Shown: positions 30,290 through 42,680, counted from the stretch's first letter. The stretch: 64,000 nt of DNA from Ryuthela nishihirai (GCA_038380435.1 JAWZYU010000025.1:26326707-26390706), one strand, 5' to 3'. Numbers and translations are program-made. Notes: generated from the letters alone by a model not told the origin.

Positions 30290-30520
30290 CAAGGACCCCG
30301 AAGGCTCAGAGAAGGTTGGGGGAGGGGATCCACTGGAACAGCTGTTCGGAGAGGTAGCCTCCCGTCAAGACCATCCAGCGTGTTCTTTAACGTGCATAGG
30401 GTATGGATTTCCCGCACACGGGGCCACGGCTTAACGTCCCATCCGACGGACGGTGGTCGTTCCAAGCCCATTGGTGTCCCCTACTGACCGTTGGCAGGGC
30501 GGGGAATTTTGCGGAGAAAA
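30290..30520 (-). repeat. SINE-B, both ends truncated
   Basis: Reverse copy from the AAGGACCCCGAAGG block to GGCAGGGCGGGGAATTTTGC. Confidence 0.8.
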
Positions 30521-30590
30521 AGAAGGAGGAATATACCACATATGATTCAACGAAGGATATAATTTTAAAATAGCTCTAGAAATCACTTAT

Positions 30591-30839
30591 TTAGTTCATA
30601 AACGTGTCATCTTTTGCTTTATTAGTCCCAAAGGAGGCTGACTTTTTCGGCACAAGTCTACAACCATCTAACGCACAGCATCTTAGCATTTGGTGAATAA
30701 ACTTATTATTTCTAATTGCCAGACTTGAGTGATCCTTTGTGAGTATAATTTTCTGTCTCAGTGGGAGGTATCTTGCCGGACTGAGCGACCAGTCAAACCA
30801 AAAGTAGGAGGGGCATTGGATTTTCCGTGGCAGTGTCAC
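30591..30839 (-). CDS. Unassigned open frame, weak candidate exon
   Basis: 82 codons on the - strand with mixed composition (IQCPSYFWFDWSLSPARYL; LVPKKSASFGTNKAKDD). No domain recognised. It lies on the same strand as the candidate exon at 27.7 kb. It may be chance. Confidence 0.2.
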   Translation of the reverse strand: MTLPRKIQCPSYFWFDWSLSPARYLPLRQKIILTKDHSSLAIRNNKFIHQMLRCCALDGCRLVPKKSASFGTNKAKDDTFMN

Positions 30840-31052
30840 TTATCCCAAAGCTCAGTGTATATTTCTAGGTGGTAACCTCAAAGGGAAAAAAGATTATCTC
30901 AGTTAGAACTCCATAGTTTAACTGAGGGACAGTAAATAGCCTACGTTTGCTACTTCAGTAGGCTGTCGTGATCGAGGCTAAATGATTCTCAGGCAGAAGA
31001 CATACAAGAGATACTAGGTTATTAGTTTTGTAATATTCTTTACCTTCCTGAC

Positions 31053-31203
31053 CAGGGCCATCTTAAGCGTTACCTGGCCCCCTAGGCAAAAGTAAGTGCT
31101 ATCGCACTCTACACAGGGATTTTCCCTCTCGTCACGATATGTGGTAATGGGTCGCAGGGTCCCCAGCATTTGACTACTTTGCCTATGCCAAAAGATGGCC
31201 CTG
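31053..31203. mobile_element. hAT-type MITE, 151 bp
   Basis: The ends CAGGGCCATCTT and AAGATGGCCCTG are perfect 12-bp inverted repeats, flanked by the exact 8-bp target duplication TTCCTGAC (31045-31052, 31204-31211). The interior is non-coding. Confidence 0.88.
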
Positions 31204-31217
31204 TTCCTGACGTTTCA

Positions 31218-31545
31218 GTTCGAGTCCCAGCTGTGTCAGCGTTGAGATTTATCTCCGCAAAATTCCCCGCCCTGCCCACAGTCAGTAGGGGACACCGATG
31301 GGCTTGGAAAGGCCGCCGTCCGTCGATGGGACGTTAAGCCGTGGCCCCGTGTGCGGGAGAGCCATACCCTGTGCACGTTAAAGAACACGCTGGATGGCCT
31401 TGACGGGAGGCTACCATCTGTCTCCCAACAGCTGTTCCAGTGGGTCCCCTCCCCCAACCTTCTCTGAGCCTTCGGGGTCCTTGTAGCCTGGCCATTTGGC
31501 CCATGGTGTGCAAAAAGATGCCGCTCAGAGGTAAAACAATCCAAT
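31218..31545 (+). repeat. SINE-B, 5'-truncated, with target duplication
   Basis: It starts in the B-box (GTTCGAGTCCCAGCTG) and runs to the tail. It is flanked by CCTGACGTTTCA at 31206-31217 and 31546-31557. It landed next to the hAT MITE. Confidence 0.87.
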
Positions 31546-31864
31546 CCTGACGTTTCATTAACTCTCTGAATTAGCATTGGTGCCACTGTTAACTTATTGG
31601 GCATTAATAGTGAGCCATACCCTGTGCACGTTAAATAACACGCTGGATGGCCTTGACGGGAGGCTACCATCTGTCTCCAAACAGCTGTTCCAGTGGGTCC
31701 CCTCCCCCAACCTTCTCTGAGCCTTCGGGGTCCTTGTAGCCTGGCCATTTGGCCCATGGTGTGCAAAAAAGTGCCGCTCAGAGGTAAAACAATCCAATCC
31801 TGACGTTTCATTAACTCTCTGAATTAGCATTGGTGCCACTGTTAACTTATTGGGCATTAATAGT
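31359..31864. repeat. Tandem duplication of 253 bp covering the SINE-B 3' part and its flank
   Basis: Unit 1 (about 31359-31611) and unit 2 (about 31612-31864) each run from AGCCATACCCTGTGCAC through the SINE tail and ATTAACTCTCTGAATTAGC to GCATTAATAGTG. Only a few bases differ, so the duplication is recent. Confidence 0.88.
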
Positions 31865-33621
31865 GGGCAGGGAAAGGGGGACTTCTAGTCACAATATCCA
31901 CAGTTATCTTTTCTTCACACGGTCTCTATAAGGCAGCCATAACCTCTTGGTGCGTGTGTAAAGATGCACAATACAAGCCACTACACTTTCATATTTTGGA
32001 CTATAATTCACGTCGCCCACTTTCTGGGAACGTGCAGCACTATATTAACTCAATAAATCCCATAGAGCAGCTCTTGAGCGGTTCGCTTTGCAAACTCTAT
32101 CACGTGACATTTCAAAATGATATGGTTTGGTTTTGCAACCTCCAGTGGAATGTGTAAATGTCAAACACTTTCATTCCTAAAAATCACATGAATTTTATGC
32201 TGACTGCATAGGTTCTTGTCAGACCTCTGTGGCAAGCAGCTGCTTGAGGGGGGTATTTATTTATTTATTTACTAGAGAAAAAAATTTTCTTGTACTGAAA
32301 AAATTATGGATGTGCTCAAAAATGACGATGCTGCCCTCTGTGTTATTCACATTATTTTCCTTATTGCAAAAATTTCTCCGTATATCGAAAAATTGGTATA
32401 AATTTGTTTCGTTCGTTATTGTGGAAATTTGCAACGTGAATTTGTAAACAGAGGAATGGGTGTATTCGTATATTTGTATACAGGGTAAATAGTTTTTATT
32501 TTTTCAACTAGTTTTATGCAATAAAACTAATAATATAAATTTCGTGAAGAAAATAATACTGGATAAAAAGAGAAGTTCGGCTCAAAACGGTTGGCAACAG
32601 TTGCTTTAAATGATCAGCGCCAAGAGCCAGTGTAACCATTGAGATGTGGAACTAACAATTCTCAGCAAGGTGGTATGGTAGTGAGAGGGTGTAAAAGCAT
32701 TCACAGATGATTAGATCAATAGGCTAAATTGATTTGGTAGCCCTCCCCTTCCATTCCCCTCCAGAAAAAGAATATCTCTTCTAAAAGGTAACTAACAGCC
32801 TGCCCACAAGAAAGCTGGGATGCAATTAGGCACTAAGAAATAATACAATCCGCATTTTATGAATATTCCAATTGTTTTAATTTCCAACGTTAGATGGTCT
32901 AAAGTTTGAAAATGACAATATTTTAATATTGTAAATAGTTGGCTGATAGTAGACATTTTCAATTTTGGAAGTGGTCAGTCAATTTACATTGATCGTAAAA
33001 ATTTGCCCTATTTACTGGGACTTAAGGTGAAGGGGAAAACAGTTGAGGGAAAAAACATATTTTTTTTAACCTCATCTTTTTTTATGGTTAGATAGCTACT
33101 AAAAAATATTACCATTTGCATTATCCGAAATTCTCATAAATTTAATTTACACAGTTAGAGGTCCCTAAAGTTCGAAAATTGCAAACTTTATTCTGTTTGA
33201 AAACAAGCATTCAATAGCGGTCAGACTAGTTGGTCTTCCTATACTCCGTTCACATAAAGAATGGAGCAGCAAGTCTCCCTCAAAGAGTTTCTTGTCCAAT
33301 CGTGGCTTATTACATTTAACCACGAAAGCGAAAGAAAAATTATCTGATTAAAAACTAAACAATTGGAATATCCAGAAAATGTGGTTGGTAAATGGTAGCT
33401 AGGCATAAACTGGAAGGAGAGCTGTATGCCAATCCCCAGTGATGATGCACAGAACCGGCCTCTAGCATCTAATGTCTGACCCTGCCTTCTCATGGTGCAG
33501 GCCATTAGTACCTTTCAAAAGAGATGTTCTCTTTTGGAAAGGAACGGAAGGAGAGGGCTGCCAGTTCAGTATGGCCTACTGATCTGGTCATCTATGGCCA
33601 CTTTTTTCTTTTTTTTTTTCA
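31865..33621. other. Spacer with a SINE-A tail scrap
   Basis: 32199-32272 is a SINE-A 3' end (CTTGTCAGACCTCTGTGGC...). The remainder has no recognised gene. 32700-33230 is AT-rich with diverged short repeats. Confidence 0.45.
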
Positions 33622-34134
33622 ACCCTGCTGAGGAGTGGTCAACTTCACAGGGTCCTGGTGCTGACCATTTATACCTACTAGACTGGACTTGTTTATGGAT
33701 TTGAGCTTGATTATGGACCCTGGACTTGCTGCACTGGTGGGCCTCTGTTGAGGGAGAATCTGCCGCTGTGTTTTCTGTTTGCTTCTGGCTTGCCAGTCCT
33801 AAGCGAACAGAGGCATGGGATACCTTTTATCAGCTGGTGGATAATCCTAATCGGAGGCTATCGCAGGTACCTGAACCTCACTTAGCTAGTTGTGCATCGT
33901 CAAGCCTAAACTGGAGTAATGTGTCTCAGGCAGGCCATATGGCTCTTGAAAAAGTCCACTTGAGAAGGTGGTGCCTGAAGTTGCTATCAGCATCAGTGAC
34001 TTCAGCCTTTAGCGGAGGGGGAACAGGGCTTAGCCCCATGCCTGCGATCAGGGGGCTGTTTGATATTGTTGGCCCTACCTGTCTCAATAAACCTAGTTTC
34101 TTTAAAAATCCTACTAATCATTTTCTCTCTGCAG

Positions 34135-34524
34135 GTTGGGTTGGGTTGTTTTACCTCTGAGCGGCACTTTTTTGCACACCATGGGCTAAATGGCCAGGTC
34201 ACAAGGATCCCGAAGGCTCAGAGAAGGTTGGGGGAGGGGACCCACTGGAACAGCTGTTGGGAGACAGATGGTAGCCTCCCGTCAAGACCATCCAGCGTGT
34301 TCTTTAACGTGCACAGGGTATGGCTCTCCCACACACGGGGCCACGGCTTAACATCCCATCCGACAGACGGCGGCCTTTCCAAGCCCATCAGTGTCCCCTA
34401 CTGACCATGGGCAGGGCGGAGAATTTTGCGGAGATAAATCTCAACGCTGACCCAGCTGGGACTCGAACCTGGGAACTACAGATTACGAGCCTGGCACGCT
34501 ACGACTGAGCCACCCCCGCCCCTC
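34135..34524 (-). repeat. SINE-B, full length, nested in the LINE
   Basis: Complete reverse copy with the 11-bp target duplication TCTCTCTGCAG at 34124-34134 and 34525-34535. The second LINE copy at 61.37 kb has no insertion at the matching site. Confidence 0.92.
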
Positions 34525-34535
34525 TCTCTCTGCAG

Positions 34536-35088
34536 GAACGTGAGGACATTACATAGAGATTATTCTCTTGATATCCTCCTGCAGGAATTCCAGCCTTATA
34601 ACCTAGATATTCTAGGCTTGCAAGAGATCAGATGGACAGGTAAAGGTGAGATATTTAAAAATAACTTTAAATTTCTCTTTTCAGGGAGGGAGGATGGAAA
34701 GCATCTCCAAGGTGTAGGTTTGCTTCTTAGTAGACATGCTAGTGATGCTCTTCTAGGATATGACTGCATTAATGAAAGATTTCTTAGAGCAAAATTTAAA
34801 ACAAAAAATAAATACTTAAATGTCATGTGTTGTTATGCCCGTACAGAGGACACTGATGAGAACGAGAAGGATACGTTTTACAGCCAGTTTCAGAATATTT
34901 TGAATTCTGTAAAGAAAGGAGATATTTCTCTTGTGTTAGGTGACTTCAATGCTAAAGTTGGTACTGACTCTGACCTTTGGGCAGGAGTTTTAGGTCCCTT
35001 TGGCATTGGTAGTTCCAATGGCAATGGGGAACGTCTCCTACAGGTAAGTAAACTTAATGGTCTACGAATTCTACAAAGAAAGGAATGA
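34536..35088 (+). pseudogene. LINE endonuclease domain (APE/EEP type), truncated
   Basis: Residues read NVRTLHRDYSLDILLQEF, then NLDILGLQEIRWTG (catalytic Glu), GVGLLLSRHASDALLGY, LNVMCCYARTED and SLVLGDFNAKVGTD (D-x-N motif). The C-terminal SDH box of the fold is missing because of the internal deletion; it is present in the 62.05-kb copy (GAEIGSDHYLVKS). The domain nicks target DNA in LINE retrotransposition. This copy cannot be functional alone. Confidence 0.8.
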
Positions 35089-35431
35089 CTTTGTAAATAA
35101 TGATGAGGTTAGAAGAAGTTGTCCTCAACCTCCTTTGAACAGCATATTGTGCAGAGAGAGACTGCTTTGGTTTGGTCAAGTTGCCCGTATGCATAATTGC
35201 AAAGTGGCAAACAGTATTATGAACAATCTGCCTAAGGGCTTCAGAAAAAGTGGGAGACCTAGGATGCGATGGGCAGACAATGTCAAACAGAACCTTGCTA
35301 GAATTGGCCTAGATTTGCCAAAAGCAGCAGCTGTAGCTCAGAACAGACACGTCTAGAGAGGAAAATTGCACAGTCTGGTTGGACCTCCATAGCACTTTGG
35401 CTGCATGAGGATTTTGTATGTATGTATGTAT

Positions 35432-36252
35432 TTTTTGACGACTGAAAATGCATCGATCTTCAACTGTCTCTTTGTTTGGGCGCCATAACTTTTCCTATAA
35501 AGGGGCTAAGAACCTGGAAATTTGTAAAAGTTTTAGAGTGCGATGCGGTTTTTCAATCAAAATATTAACACGATAGAATCAATAACAAGAGCAACAGTAA
35601 AAAAAATCGGTATTTTGGATAAAGCGTATTTTTCTTCCGTTCTCCACTCGCAATTTCTAAAAATATTATTATATTAAGTTTCCCATTGTTAGTATATGTA
35701 CTTGACGTTTTTGGCCAATATGATATCAGAGAGAGGGATTTGGGTCCATTTGGTCAGATATCTCAGGAATTGCATGGGACCAAAATTTGTCGGAGAGGAA
35801 ATAATACTTTTGATAATTTCTTAGAAACGAAACAACGGGCTACGAGAGAGATAGCCGACATCCACAACGACCTTGACCATGGGCAATTCTTCTAATCCCT
35901 AATATACCGGTGGAAAAGAGATCATTCTTCATTGTACACTTTACAATATTCCAGAATTCAGAGTGACATTTTTAATTGCTCGCTTCCATAAACTCTACAT
36001 AACGATAATGTGTATTAGAAAAAGAACTCATTTGTGGCATAAGGTGTGGAATTATTTGCTAGTTGTTCGTGATAGAACATGTAAGCTGTAACATCTTTTC
36101 ATTGGTTGTTGCCTTCTTTGATCTTCAAATTTTGCGGCTCCATTTTTTATCTGAAACAAAGTATACTTTATTTTTTCTTTTCTACTTTTTAAATTTGTTT
36201 TTAACAACTAGTTTGGAGATCAATAATACGTAGTATTATTGATCTCGAAAAG
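35432..36252. other. Spacer with an unassigned open frame
   Basis: A 69-codon + frame at 35686-35895 (ETKQRATREIADIHNDLDHG at its end) has coding-like composition but no recognised domain. A 14-bp inverted repeat (GAGATCAATAATAC / GTATTATTGATCTC) lies at 36216-36246 just before the SINE-A. Confidence 0.35.
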
Positions 36253-36253
36253 C

Positions 36254-36466
36254 CGTCCCCTGGCCGAGTAGTTAGCGCGCTTGGCTACTGATCTAATGGA
36301 CCTGGGTTCGAACCCCGGGTAAGGCATGGATATTTGTGGTGTTTTTCTGCTGAGGTCCCACAATCCTCTCAGACCTTCTGCTATGGCATATAAACTGTAC
36401 AGGTTCCAGAGGTCTGACAGGTTGCTGTCAGACCTCTGTGGCAAGCAGCTGCTTGAAGAGGTATTT
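36254..36466 (+). repeat. SINE-A, full length
   Basis: Complete head to tail. TTATTGATCTC before (36236-36246) and after (36479-36489) is the probable target duplication. Confidence 0.87.
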
Positions 36467-37445
36467 TTCTTTTTTTATTGTTATTGATCTCCAAGAGAAC
36501 GGATGCAAACTGGCTACTAGACACCTCTGCATACAGCAGTATAGCCAAGGTAGATGTGTATGTTAACCTAAGTGACTACTGACGAAATCGTATTTTTAAA
36601 AAATCCTTACTTAATAAATTTATAGTACCACAGTCATTGAGAAAATTTCCTTAATCCATCCTTTTCCAAAAATTATTTGTCTGTGACATGAAATCATCAT
36701 AATAAATAATAGGCTTAAACAAACGGAGGAGTGAGCGAGTGAGTGAGTGAGTGCTTGAACACCAATAGCGTTTTAATGGGTTCCATACCCATTGAAAGCT
36801 GTTATTGTTACTTGGATAGTGTGGCTGCCTTCAAATGAAAGTAGTTTCACAATATTTTTGTGAGTTGATGGTGCACCCCTGTCTAGAAACTCAAACAAGA
36901 ACAGATCCTGATAATCAAATTAAGACGTCTGCATACCGCACATTATTCGACTTTGCTTCCATAGAGGTTTTGTCTTTAACGCACTCAACGTCTATCACGT
37001 TCAAGTCGATACTTGCTACTGATTCTGGTGTGATGAGTTCTTTCCATGTGTACCCATTTTCTTTTGAGAGCACACGGAAATCATTCAGTCTATTGCTCAA
37101 ATATCGGGGTTATCCACTCTTCATTTGATTGATCCTTAGATAATAAAATAAAAACTTTCAAACTGAAGTACACAGAATAGCCAATTCATTGTTTCATGCT
37201 ATATGCTTCATTTGTTGCATTATGCTATAAAGCACAATCACAAATTTCTTCATCCGAATGGAATGTTCGATACATTTATGGCATTTCTTATTCAACTTAG
37301 CTGGAAGTGCAACACATGATTTAGAATAGAATACCAATAAAACATTTTAACAAGATGTCTCACCAGTAGTGAGTCACTCAGTGCAATGTCTTTTTGATTT
37401 GCAACACAAAGTTGTCTGGTTTGATGCCAGCCAACCTCCTAGTAG
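36467..37445. other. Spacer
   Basis: A GTGA/GCGA microsatellite lies at 36729-36753. A 61-codon - frame (36915-37100) and the overlapping + frame have no recognised similarity. Confidence 0.4.
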
Positions 37446-37623
37446 CATAAAATAATAAAATAAATACCCCCTCAAGCAGCTGCTTGCCACAGAGGTCTGA
37501 CAGGAGCCTGTCAGTTTATATACCACAGTAGATCTGAGAGGATGGCAGGACCTCAGCAGAAAAACGACATATACATCCATGCCTTACCCGGGCTCGAACC
37601 CAGGTCCCTTAGGTCAGTAGCCA
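37446..37623 (-). repeat. SINE-A abutting a Tc1-like element
   Basis: Reverse copy from tail to the middle of the head (AGGTCAGTAGCCAA), where it meets the Tc1-like sequence. Confidence 0.85.
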
Positions 37624-38916
37624 ACCATGATTTAATTTGCAGCCACTTACAGCGGTTAGCACAATGTGACTGTCCCAGTAGGTGGTTACACCGCTGTGAA
37701 TGGCAATATATGCAGCAATACAGCGTGGCATGGAATCATACAGTCGATGGATATGGTTCCTGATGAATTGCACACCAAGCAGCATTGACTTGCTCCCATA
37801 ATTCATCGAGATTCTACGCCATTTGGTGAAAGGATTGCAGAAGTCGTCCAATGTGGTTCCACAGATTTCCTATTGGGAATAAATCAGGAGATTGTGCTGG
37901 CCATGGCAATACTTGAACATGTTGCAAACATAGTCTGGAGACCCTAGCTGTGTGTAACGGGCATTATCATGCTGAAAAATGGGCTGCTGCATGCCTCCCA
38001 GGAACGGTAACAAAACAGGCTGCAGAACCATGTTAACATATTGTGCAGCTGTCGGTGTTCCCATGATGTGGACAAGAGGTGACCTGCTGTCTTACCCAAT
38101 AGCACCCCATACCATTATGCCTGGCTGACTGGCGATGTGCTGGTTTCAAACAAAAGTTGGATCCGTCCTCTCACCAGGTTGTCGGCATACACGGACCCAT
38201 CGATCATCATGACCCAGATAGAAAGGGATTCATCACTAAATACAACAATGTTCCATTCATGATCCCAGTTCGCATGACTTCGGCACCAAGACAGACGAGC
38301 GCTGTGATGGTTTGTAGTCAATGATAATTGCCTAGAGCACAGGTGTACCTCATGCAAACTTTAGTTTACAGTTTGGGTTGTTATGGGGACGTCCATGGCT
38401 GCTGACACATCTGGTCGAATATCTCCTGCAGTGACGAACGAGCATGTCGAGTAATGCACCTATCAAGCCATGCTGACGCCTGTTGGACTGCACCACTCCC
38501 TCTGCAATGCATGCTAGAACCTTCATTTCACCACTTTTGCTAACAGCGTCCAACAGTTCATGCATTCCAATGAACACGGGCACCATGCGCAATCCATCCA
38601 GCATCACATAGGCTTATAAATCTTCCTCTCTCAAAAGCATCCAAATGGCGATAAACCTGCTGACAACATATAGCAGGCTTTTTCAGCCTTCGCTGAACAA
38701 TTTCCAAATGGAATAACCTAGTCTCAACCGTTCGCCCGTCTTCCACCTGCATAAACACAATACCATCCCTGTTCCTTGCACCTTTTATCTCTTGAGTCAC
38801 ACACGTCATTGGCTCTGGATTATCATCATTTGCACATCTCAACTACACACACCCTTCTATTTGCATGTTTGTATGACATGTCCTTCTTGGTGGAGCACTT
38901 TCAATGTCGAGCAGTG
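37624..38916 (-). mobile_element. Tc1-like DNA transposon, one end lost, transposase broken
   Basis: The right terminal repeat ends CAGTG at 38916 next to a TA. The left end is replaced by SINE-A. Reverse-strand frames give Tc1-type transposase pieces: an N-terminal helix-turn-helix region (QQVYRHLDAFERGRFISL), VVFSDESLS (first catalytic Asp), LTAAQYVNMVLQPV-like sequence, PIFQHDNARYTQLGS (second Asp) and CNMFKYCHGQHN. Stops and shifts make it inactive. It aligns along its length with the copy at 53366-54694. Confidence 0.85.
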
Positions 38917-40325
38917 TATTACAAATTATTATTATAAATTATAACTGGAACAAAATTGTTCAAGTGATAATTCATGGGGAAATTCATGGATAATTCAGTA
39001 AAAAATAATAAATAGAAATTTATAATAGGAAAGTAGTAAAAGAAAATAAACTGGTAGTTTTTTTTAAAATACCACTAGAAGGAAAAAGGAAAAATCATAT
39101 ATATGGGCAATTGGTTAATCAAAGGCATTGATGTACAAGTAGTTTCCGATTTGCGAATGAATTCGTTCCTGAAAACTACCACGAAATCAAATTTTTTCAA
39201 AATGAGAACAATTTTCCCATATAATTCAAATGTCCATGTTAGGGGAAGTACGTTCCTGTATTAGCATACCAGCAGCACCGAAATTTTAAATTATAATACA
39301 GAATACAATAAATTTAAGTAAAATGCAATAGTTTAAAGTTGAAAATAAACCTAATTATGAGACAAATAAATATGTAGTATGAAAGACATATTAGCTAATG
39401 AGTGGGACAAGCTTACTGGAGCTGCTCCTTGAGCTGGTGAGGTAGAAGAGGGGTAATTGAGGGAAGGATAATCTGAGTTGAATGTTGGATGATACACGAA
39501 GGTGATGGTGGAGGACGTTTACTTCGTTTTTGGTCATTGGTTGCGGAATTTTGGCTATCAGTGCTGGCACTCGGGATTTTACTATGCAAAACGGGGCAGT
39601 CCCATACTTTTCGGAACGTCTAGTAACCTTGGTATAATCCAAGTGGGAAGTTACTCATGAGATGACAGCACTTGTACACAGCTGGCAAAAAGTTGAGTCT
39701 GCTACTTTTTCAATAAAGTGGTAATGAGAGGCAATCAACATGCTTGCCTCTCAAGGTAACGGCTGTCAGCGCCCCATGTAGGATAAGTAAGAGCAAAGCA
39801 TTGGTGGACAACGAGATTTGGAGGGTTATATATATTTATATATATACGGGGAGTGAGGGGTTGGTTATTACCAAGCAATAAAGCTATACAACAATAAATT
39901 ACTTCGAGTTACTGGCTTTACTCTAAAGAAGTAACACTTTTTTTTTTTCAGAATTATAACTTTTGCCATAATTAAGACCTGCTTCCCTTACAAAATAGTT
40001 TATTGCCTAAAAATGGCTCCGCCGAATGCAGTGGCTTAAATAGGCTAATAATGCAGTGCTATTGAGGCCCTCGCGTGACGGGAGTGCCTCCAAACTTTAA
40101 GGAAATAACCTTTTTCAAATTTTTCATTTTAATAACTTTTTGTGCAAAACACTTTTGAAACTATTTTCGCTCATTTCGAAAATTTAATGCAACAGTTGTT
40201 ACTTTATATTTTATTTATAAAACTATAAATAAAATATAGAGTAACAACCGTAAAACTATAACAAAATACTAAACAATAAAAATACAAATTCATACATCTG
40301 TGTTTAAATTTTATCTAAATATGTC
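38917..40325. other. Spacer with possible MITE remnant and one hairpin
   Basis: 39126-39680 contains TGTACAAGTAGTTTCCG near one side and CACTTGTACACAG near the other, weakly inverted. A strong hairpin lies at 40195-40248. No gene recognised. Confidence 0.35.
40195..40248. repeat. 25-bp hairpin, 4-base loop, one mismatch
   Basis: The arms 40195-40219 and 40224-40248 (GTTGTTACTTTATATTTTAT... and its complement) pair at 24 of 25 positions around AAAC. Confidence 0.88.
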
Positions 40326-40533
40326 GTCACAGTGATCAAATGGTTAGCATGCATGCCTACTGATTAAAGAGACCGTGTTCAAACACCGAATAAGGCATGA
40401 ATGTTGATTTTCTTATGTTGTCCTTCTTGATCCTTCTGCCGAGGTGTTGCCGTCCTCACATATCTCTACGGCGAGGTATACTGAAGATTCTGTCAGACCT
40501 CTGTGGCAAATGGCTGCTTGAGAGATATTTTAG
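40326..40533 (+). repeat. SINE-A, diverged
   Basis: Recognisable head (CAAATGGTTAGCATGC), degraded B-box, and tail CTGTCAGACCTCTGTGGC. Confidence 0.65.
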
Positions 40534-40914
40534 ATTTTTAAAGCTGTATCGAAAAAAGCATTGCTTGCTACAAGAGATAGGCGGATGCATACATTCAACG
40601 GATTGATTGTTTCAATCTTTGTAGCACTGTCTATTGTTCTAATAGCCATGAGTCTGAGAACTATCAACTGTACTTTGCGGGCAAATTTGAACTTATTTAT
40701 ATACGTTTAAACAACCTGTATTTCTCGCCAATAAACGTCTTCTTTTCATGTTTATTTTATTGAATGCTCAAGAATATTGTATTTTATATAAATTATTAAA
40801 TACATGTAATTTAATTTGTGTTCTCTTATTTTTTCTTAATTGATATATACAGTAAATATTCCTCTTTATAAAAAAAGAAATAATTATTGCAAATAAATAT
40901 AAATAAAAAGAATA
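40534..40914. other. AT-rich spacer
   Basis: Nothing recognised. Confidence 0.4.
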
Positions 40915-41140
40915 AATATCCCCTCAAACAGCTGCTTACCATAGAGGTCTAACAGGAACCTGTCAGTTTCTACGCCATAGTAGAAGCAAAGAATATAGCA
41001 GACACATTCTTTGGGTGAAGGTCTGTGAGGATGGCGGTGATTTCATCAATATACAACACAACATCCATTCCTTACCTGGGGCTTAAAACCAGGTCCCTTT
41101 GAACAGTAGCCAAGTATGCTAACCACTTGGCAATATGCTG
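40915..41140 (-). repeat. SINE-A with a roughly 30-bp internal insertion
   Basis: Reverse copy. Extra sequence (AAAGAATATAGCAGACACA...) interrupts the usual GTAGAAGGTCTGTGAGG stretch near 40985-41020. Confidence 0.7.
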
Positions 41141-41289
41141 ATTAAAAATGTTTGTAAGGAAATATAATTATCATATGCAGTATATATATATAATTTGGGG
41201 TAAAAATACAGGTGCCTTGATCTATGTTTCCACTGTGGCCTACATTCTCTAGTTACGCTACTGGTCAAAGAGTTAAGGAAGATCATCAT

Positions 41290-41648
41290 CATTATGGACT
41301 ACCGAGGTATAACCTGATTGTGCAATATAATTCTCCAAACACATCTCTCATGTGCTATATCTGTTGCAGCTCGCCATTGTAGAAAATTCTAACAAGGTCC
41401 TCCCTTATCTGTGTCTTCCCCTCTTTCTGAGACTTTTAAGCACACTGTTCACAACCCTATTCGCTGATCTAAAGTTATGCATACGGGCAACACGTCCATA
41501 CCAACGGAGTCTTTCTGCACAATATGCTGCTCAAAGGAGGTTGCTGACTCCTTCTTCTAATTATCATATTACTTACAAAATCAAACCATTATTACTTACA
41601 AAATCAAACCACCTAGTCCCAAAATATTGCATAAGCATCTAGAATCAA
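41290..41648 (-). mobile_element. RTE-like LINE 3' fragment
   Basis: On the reverse strand it matches the 3' part of the LINE at 1133-1560 (GGACTACCGAGGT, CAACACGTCCATACCAACGG, CATAAGCATCTAGAATCAA). A small tandem duplication, ATTACTTACAAAATCAAACC, lies at about 41568-41608. Confidence 0.75.
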
Positions 41649-42239
41649 GCTTTAAGGATGATCATCTGGGGAGAAAAGAATAACCATTGGAACACCATGA
41701 CGAGAGATCAAATATCTGAGGAAGATCGACTGTGCATTCAAATTCTGAATATCAGGTATCCTTTGCAAATTTTTTTTTTTAGTAATAAGCAACTTTACCA
41801 GGCGATAACGAAGAAAATAATTGTTAAGCGAAAGCAGGGCTACGGAGCTTAAATGTTAGCAAATGGGCTTTAAATCTAAAAATCCAGGAGTGTATATAGA
41901 AACGTGTTTTGTCTGTCGTAAATAATGACATATTTTAAGCAATAATTCAGCTTTCGGAACTTCTAATTATATCTCCTCTTTTCATGTCTTTTTATTACGC
42001 CTGATTACAGCAGATTACAGTCAGCAGTTTCTGACGAGATAATATATATAGTCTGTAACTGAAGATGTATTTCTCAAGTGCTACTTATCATAACTTTTAC
42101 TTGCGATATATTTCTTAAGTTTTAATTACAAATTTATTATATAAATTTGCATTTTAAATTAACCTTGTTACAATATTAATCACAGAGACTCATATTGCCA
42201 TATGCATTTAGTTAACCAGTTGCCATACACGTTTATATG
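41649..42239. other. AT-rich sequence upstream of the kinesin gene
   Basis: No repeat recognised. It may hold distal promoter sequence. Confidence 0.4.
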
Positions 42240-42680
42240 AGTGTGACCAGGTGTGACTGCCTCTGGTCATTTCTTTGTCCCGTGATCCTCTTCGCTGCGA
42301 AAATGGCCGACGTAGCTGATTAGGCTTTATACCGAAACGTTACAGTAACGAATTCGCTAATAACATACTTGTTTATGAACACAACTTAAATTAATACGTA
42401 TTCTAGTGTTATAATAGGGGGTAACGATTTTCTTAGTTGCAGGCTGGTTCCTGCGTGATTCCGATCTCATGTGTCAGGATTGTAAGCTCTGTCGTCTGCG
42501 AATAACTTGACTAGGATTAGTATTATTAAATTCTGATATTGGACGCCAAGTTCCATGGAGTACTTATTTCTATAAACGAGGTTATATGCTTAGTTCTGCA
42601 TAATATCTTGTTACAGTAGAAAAGTAGGTGTGTGTAATAGTTTTTGGCCACTGTGATATCAGTAACCATATTTAGCAAAA
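42240..42680 (+). promoter_or_regulatory. Khc: Probable promoter / 5'UTR of kinesin heavy chain
   Basis: The 440 bases before the kinesin ATG are repeat-free. A GC-richer stretch at about 42270-42330 contains AAAATGGCC, resembling a YY1/pleiohomeotic core, around which transcription could start. If transcribed, ATG at 42303 would open a 6-codon upstream frame ending at 42323. No TATA box with suitable spacing is evident. The start site is inferred. Confidence 0.35.

Larger units (their letters stand above)
33622..35431 (+). mobile_element. RTE-like LINE, internally deleted (5' part joined to 3' end)
   Basis: The 5' region (from CCCTGCTGAGG) matches the second copy starting near 60938. After a nested SINE-B, an APE-type endonuclease frame begins at 34536. 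At about 35090 the sequence jumps to the C-terminal piece (RERLLWFGQVARMHNCKVAN, GRPRMRWADNVKQNLARIG) and ends in TATG repeats at 35417-35431. The whole reverse transcriptase is missing. The endonuclease frame is otherwise open. Confidence 0.82.
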
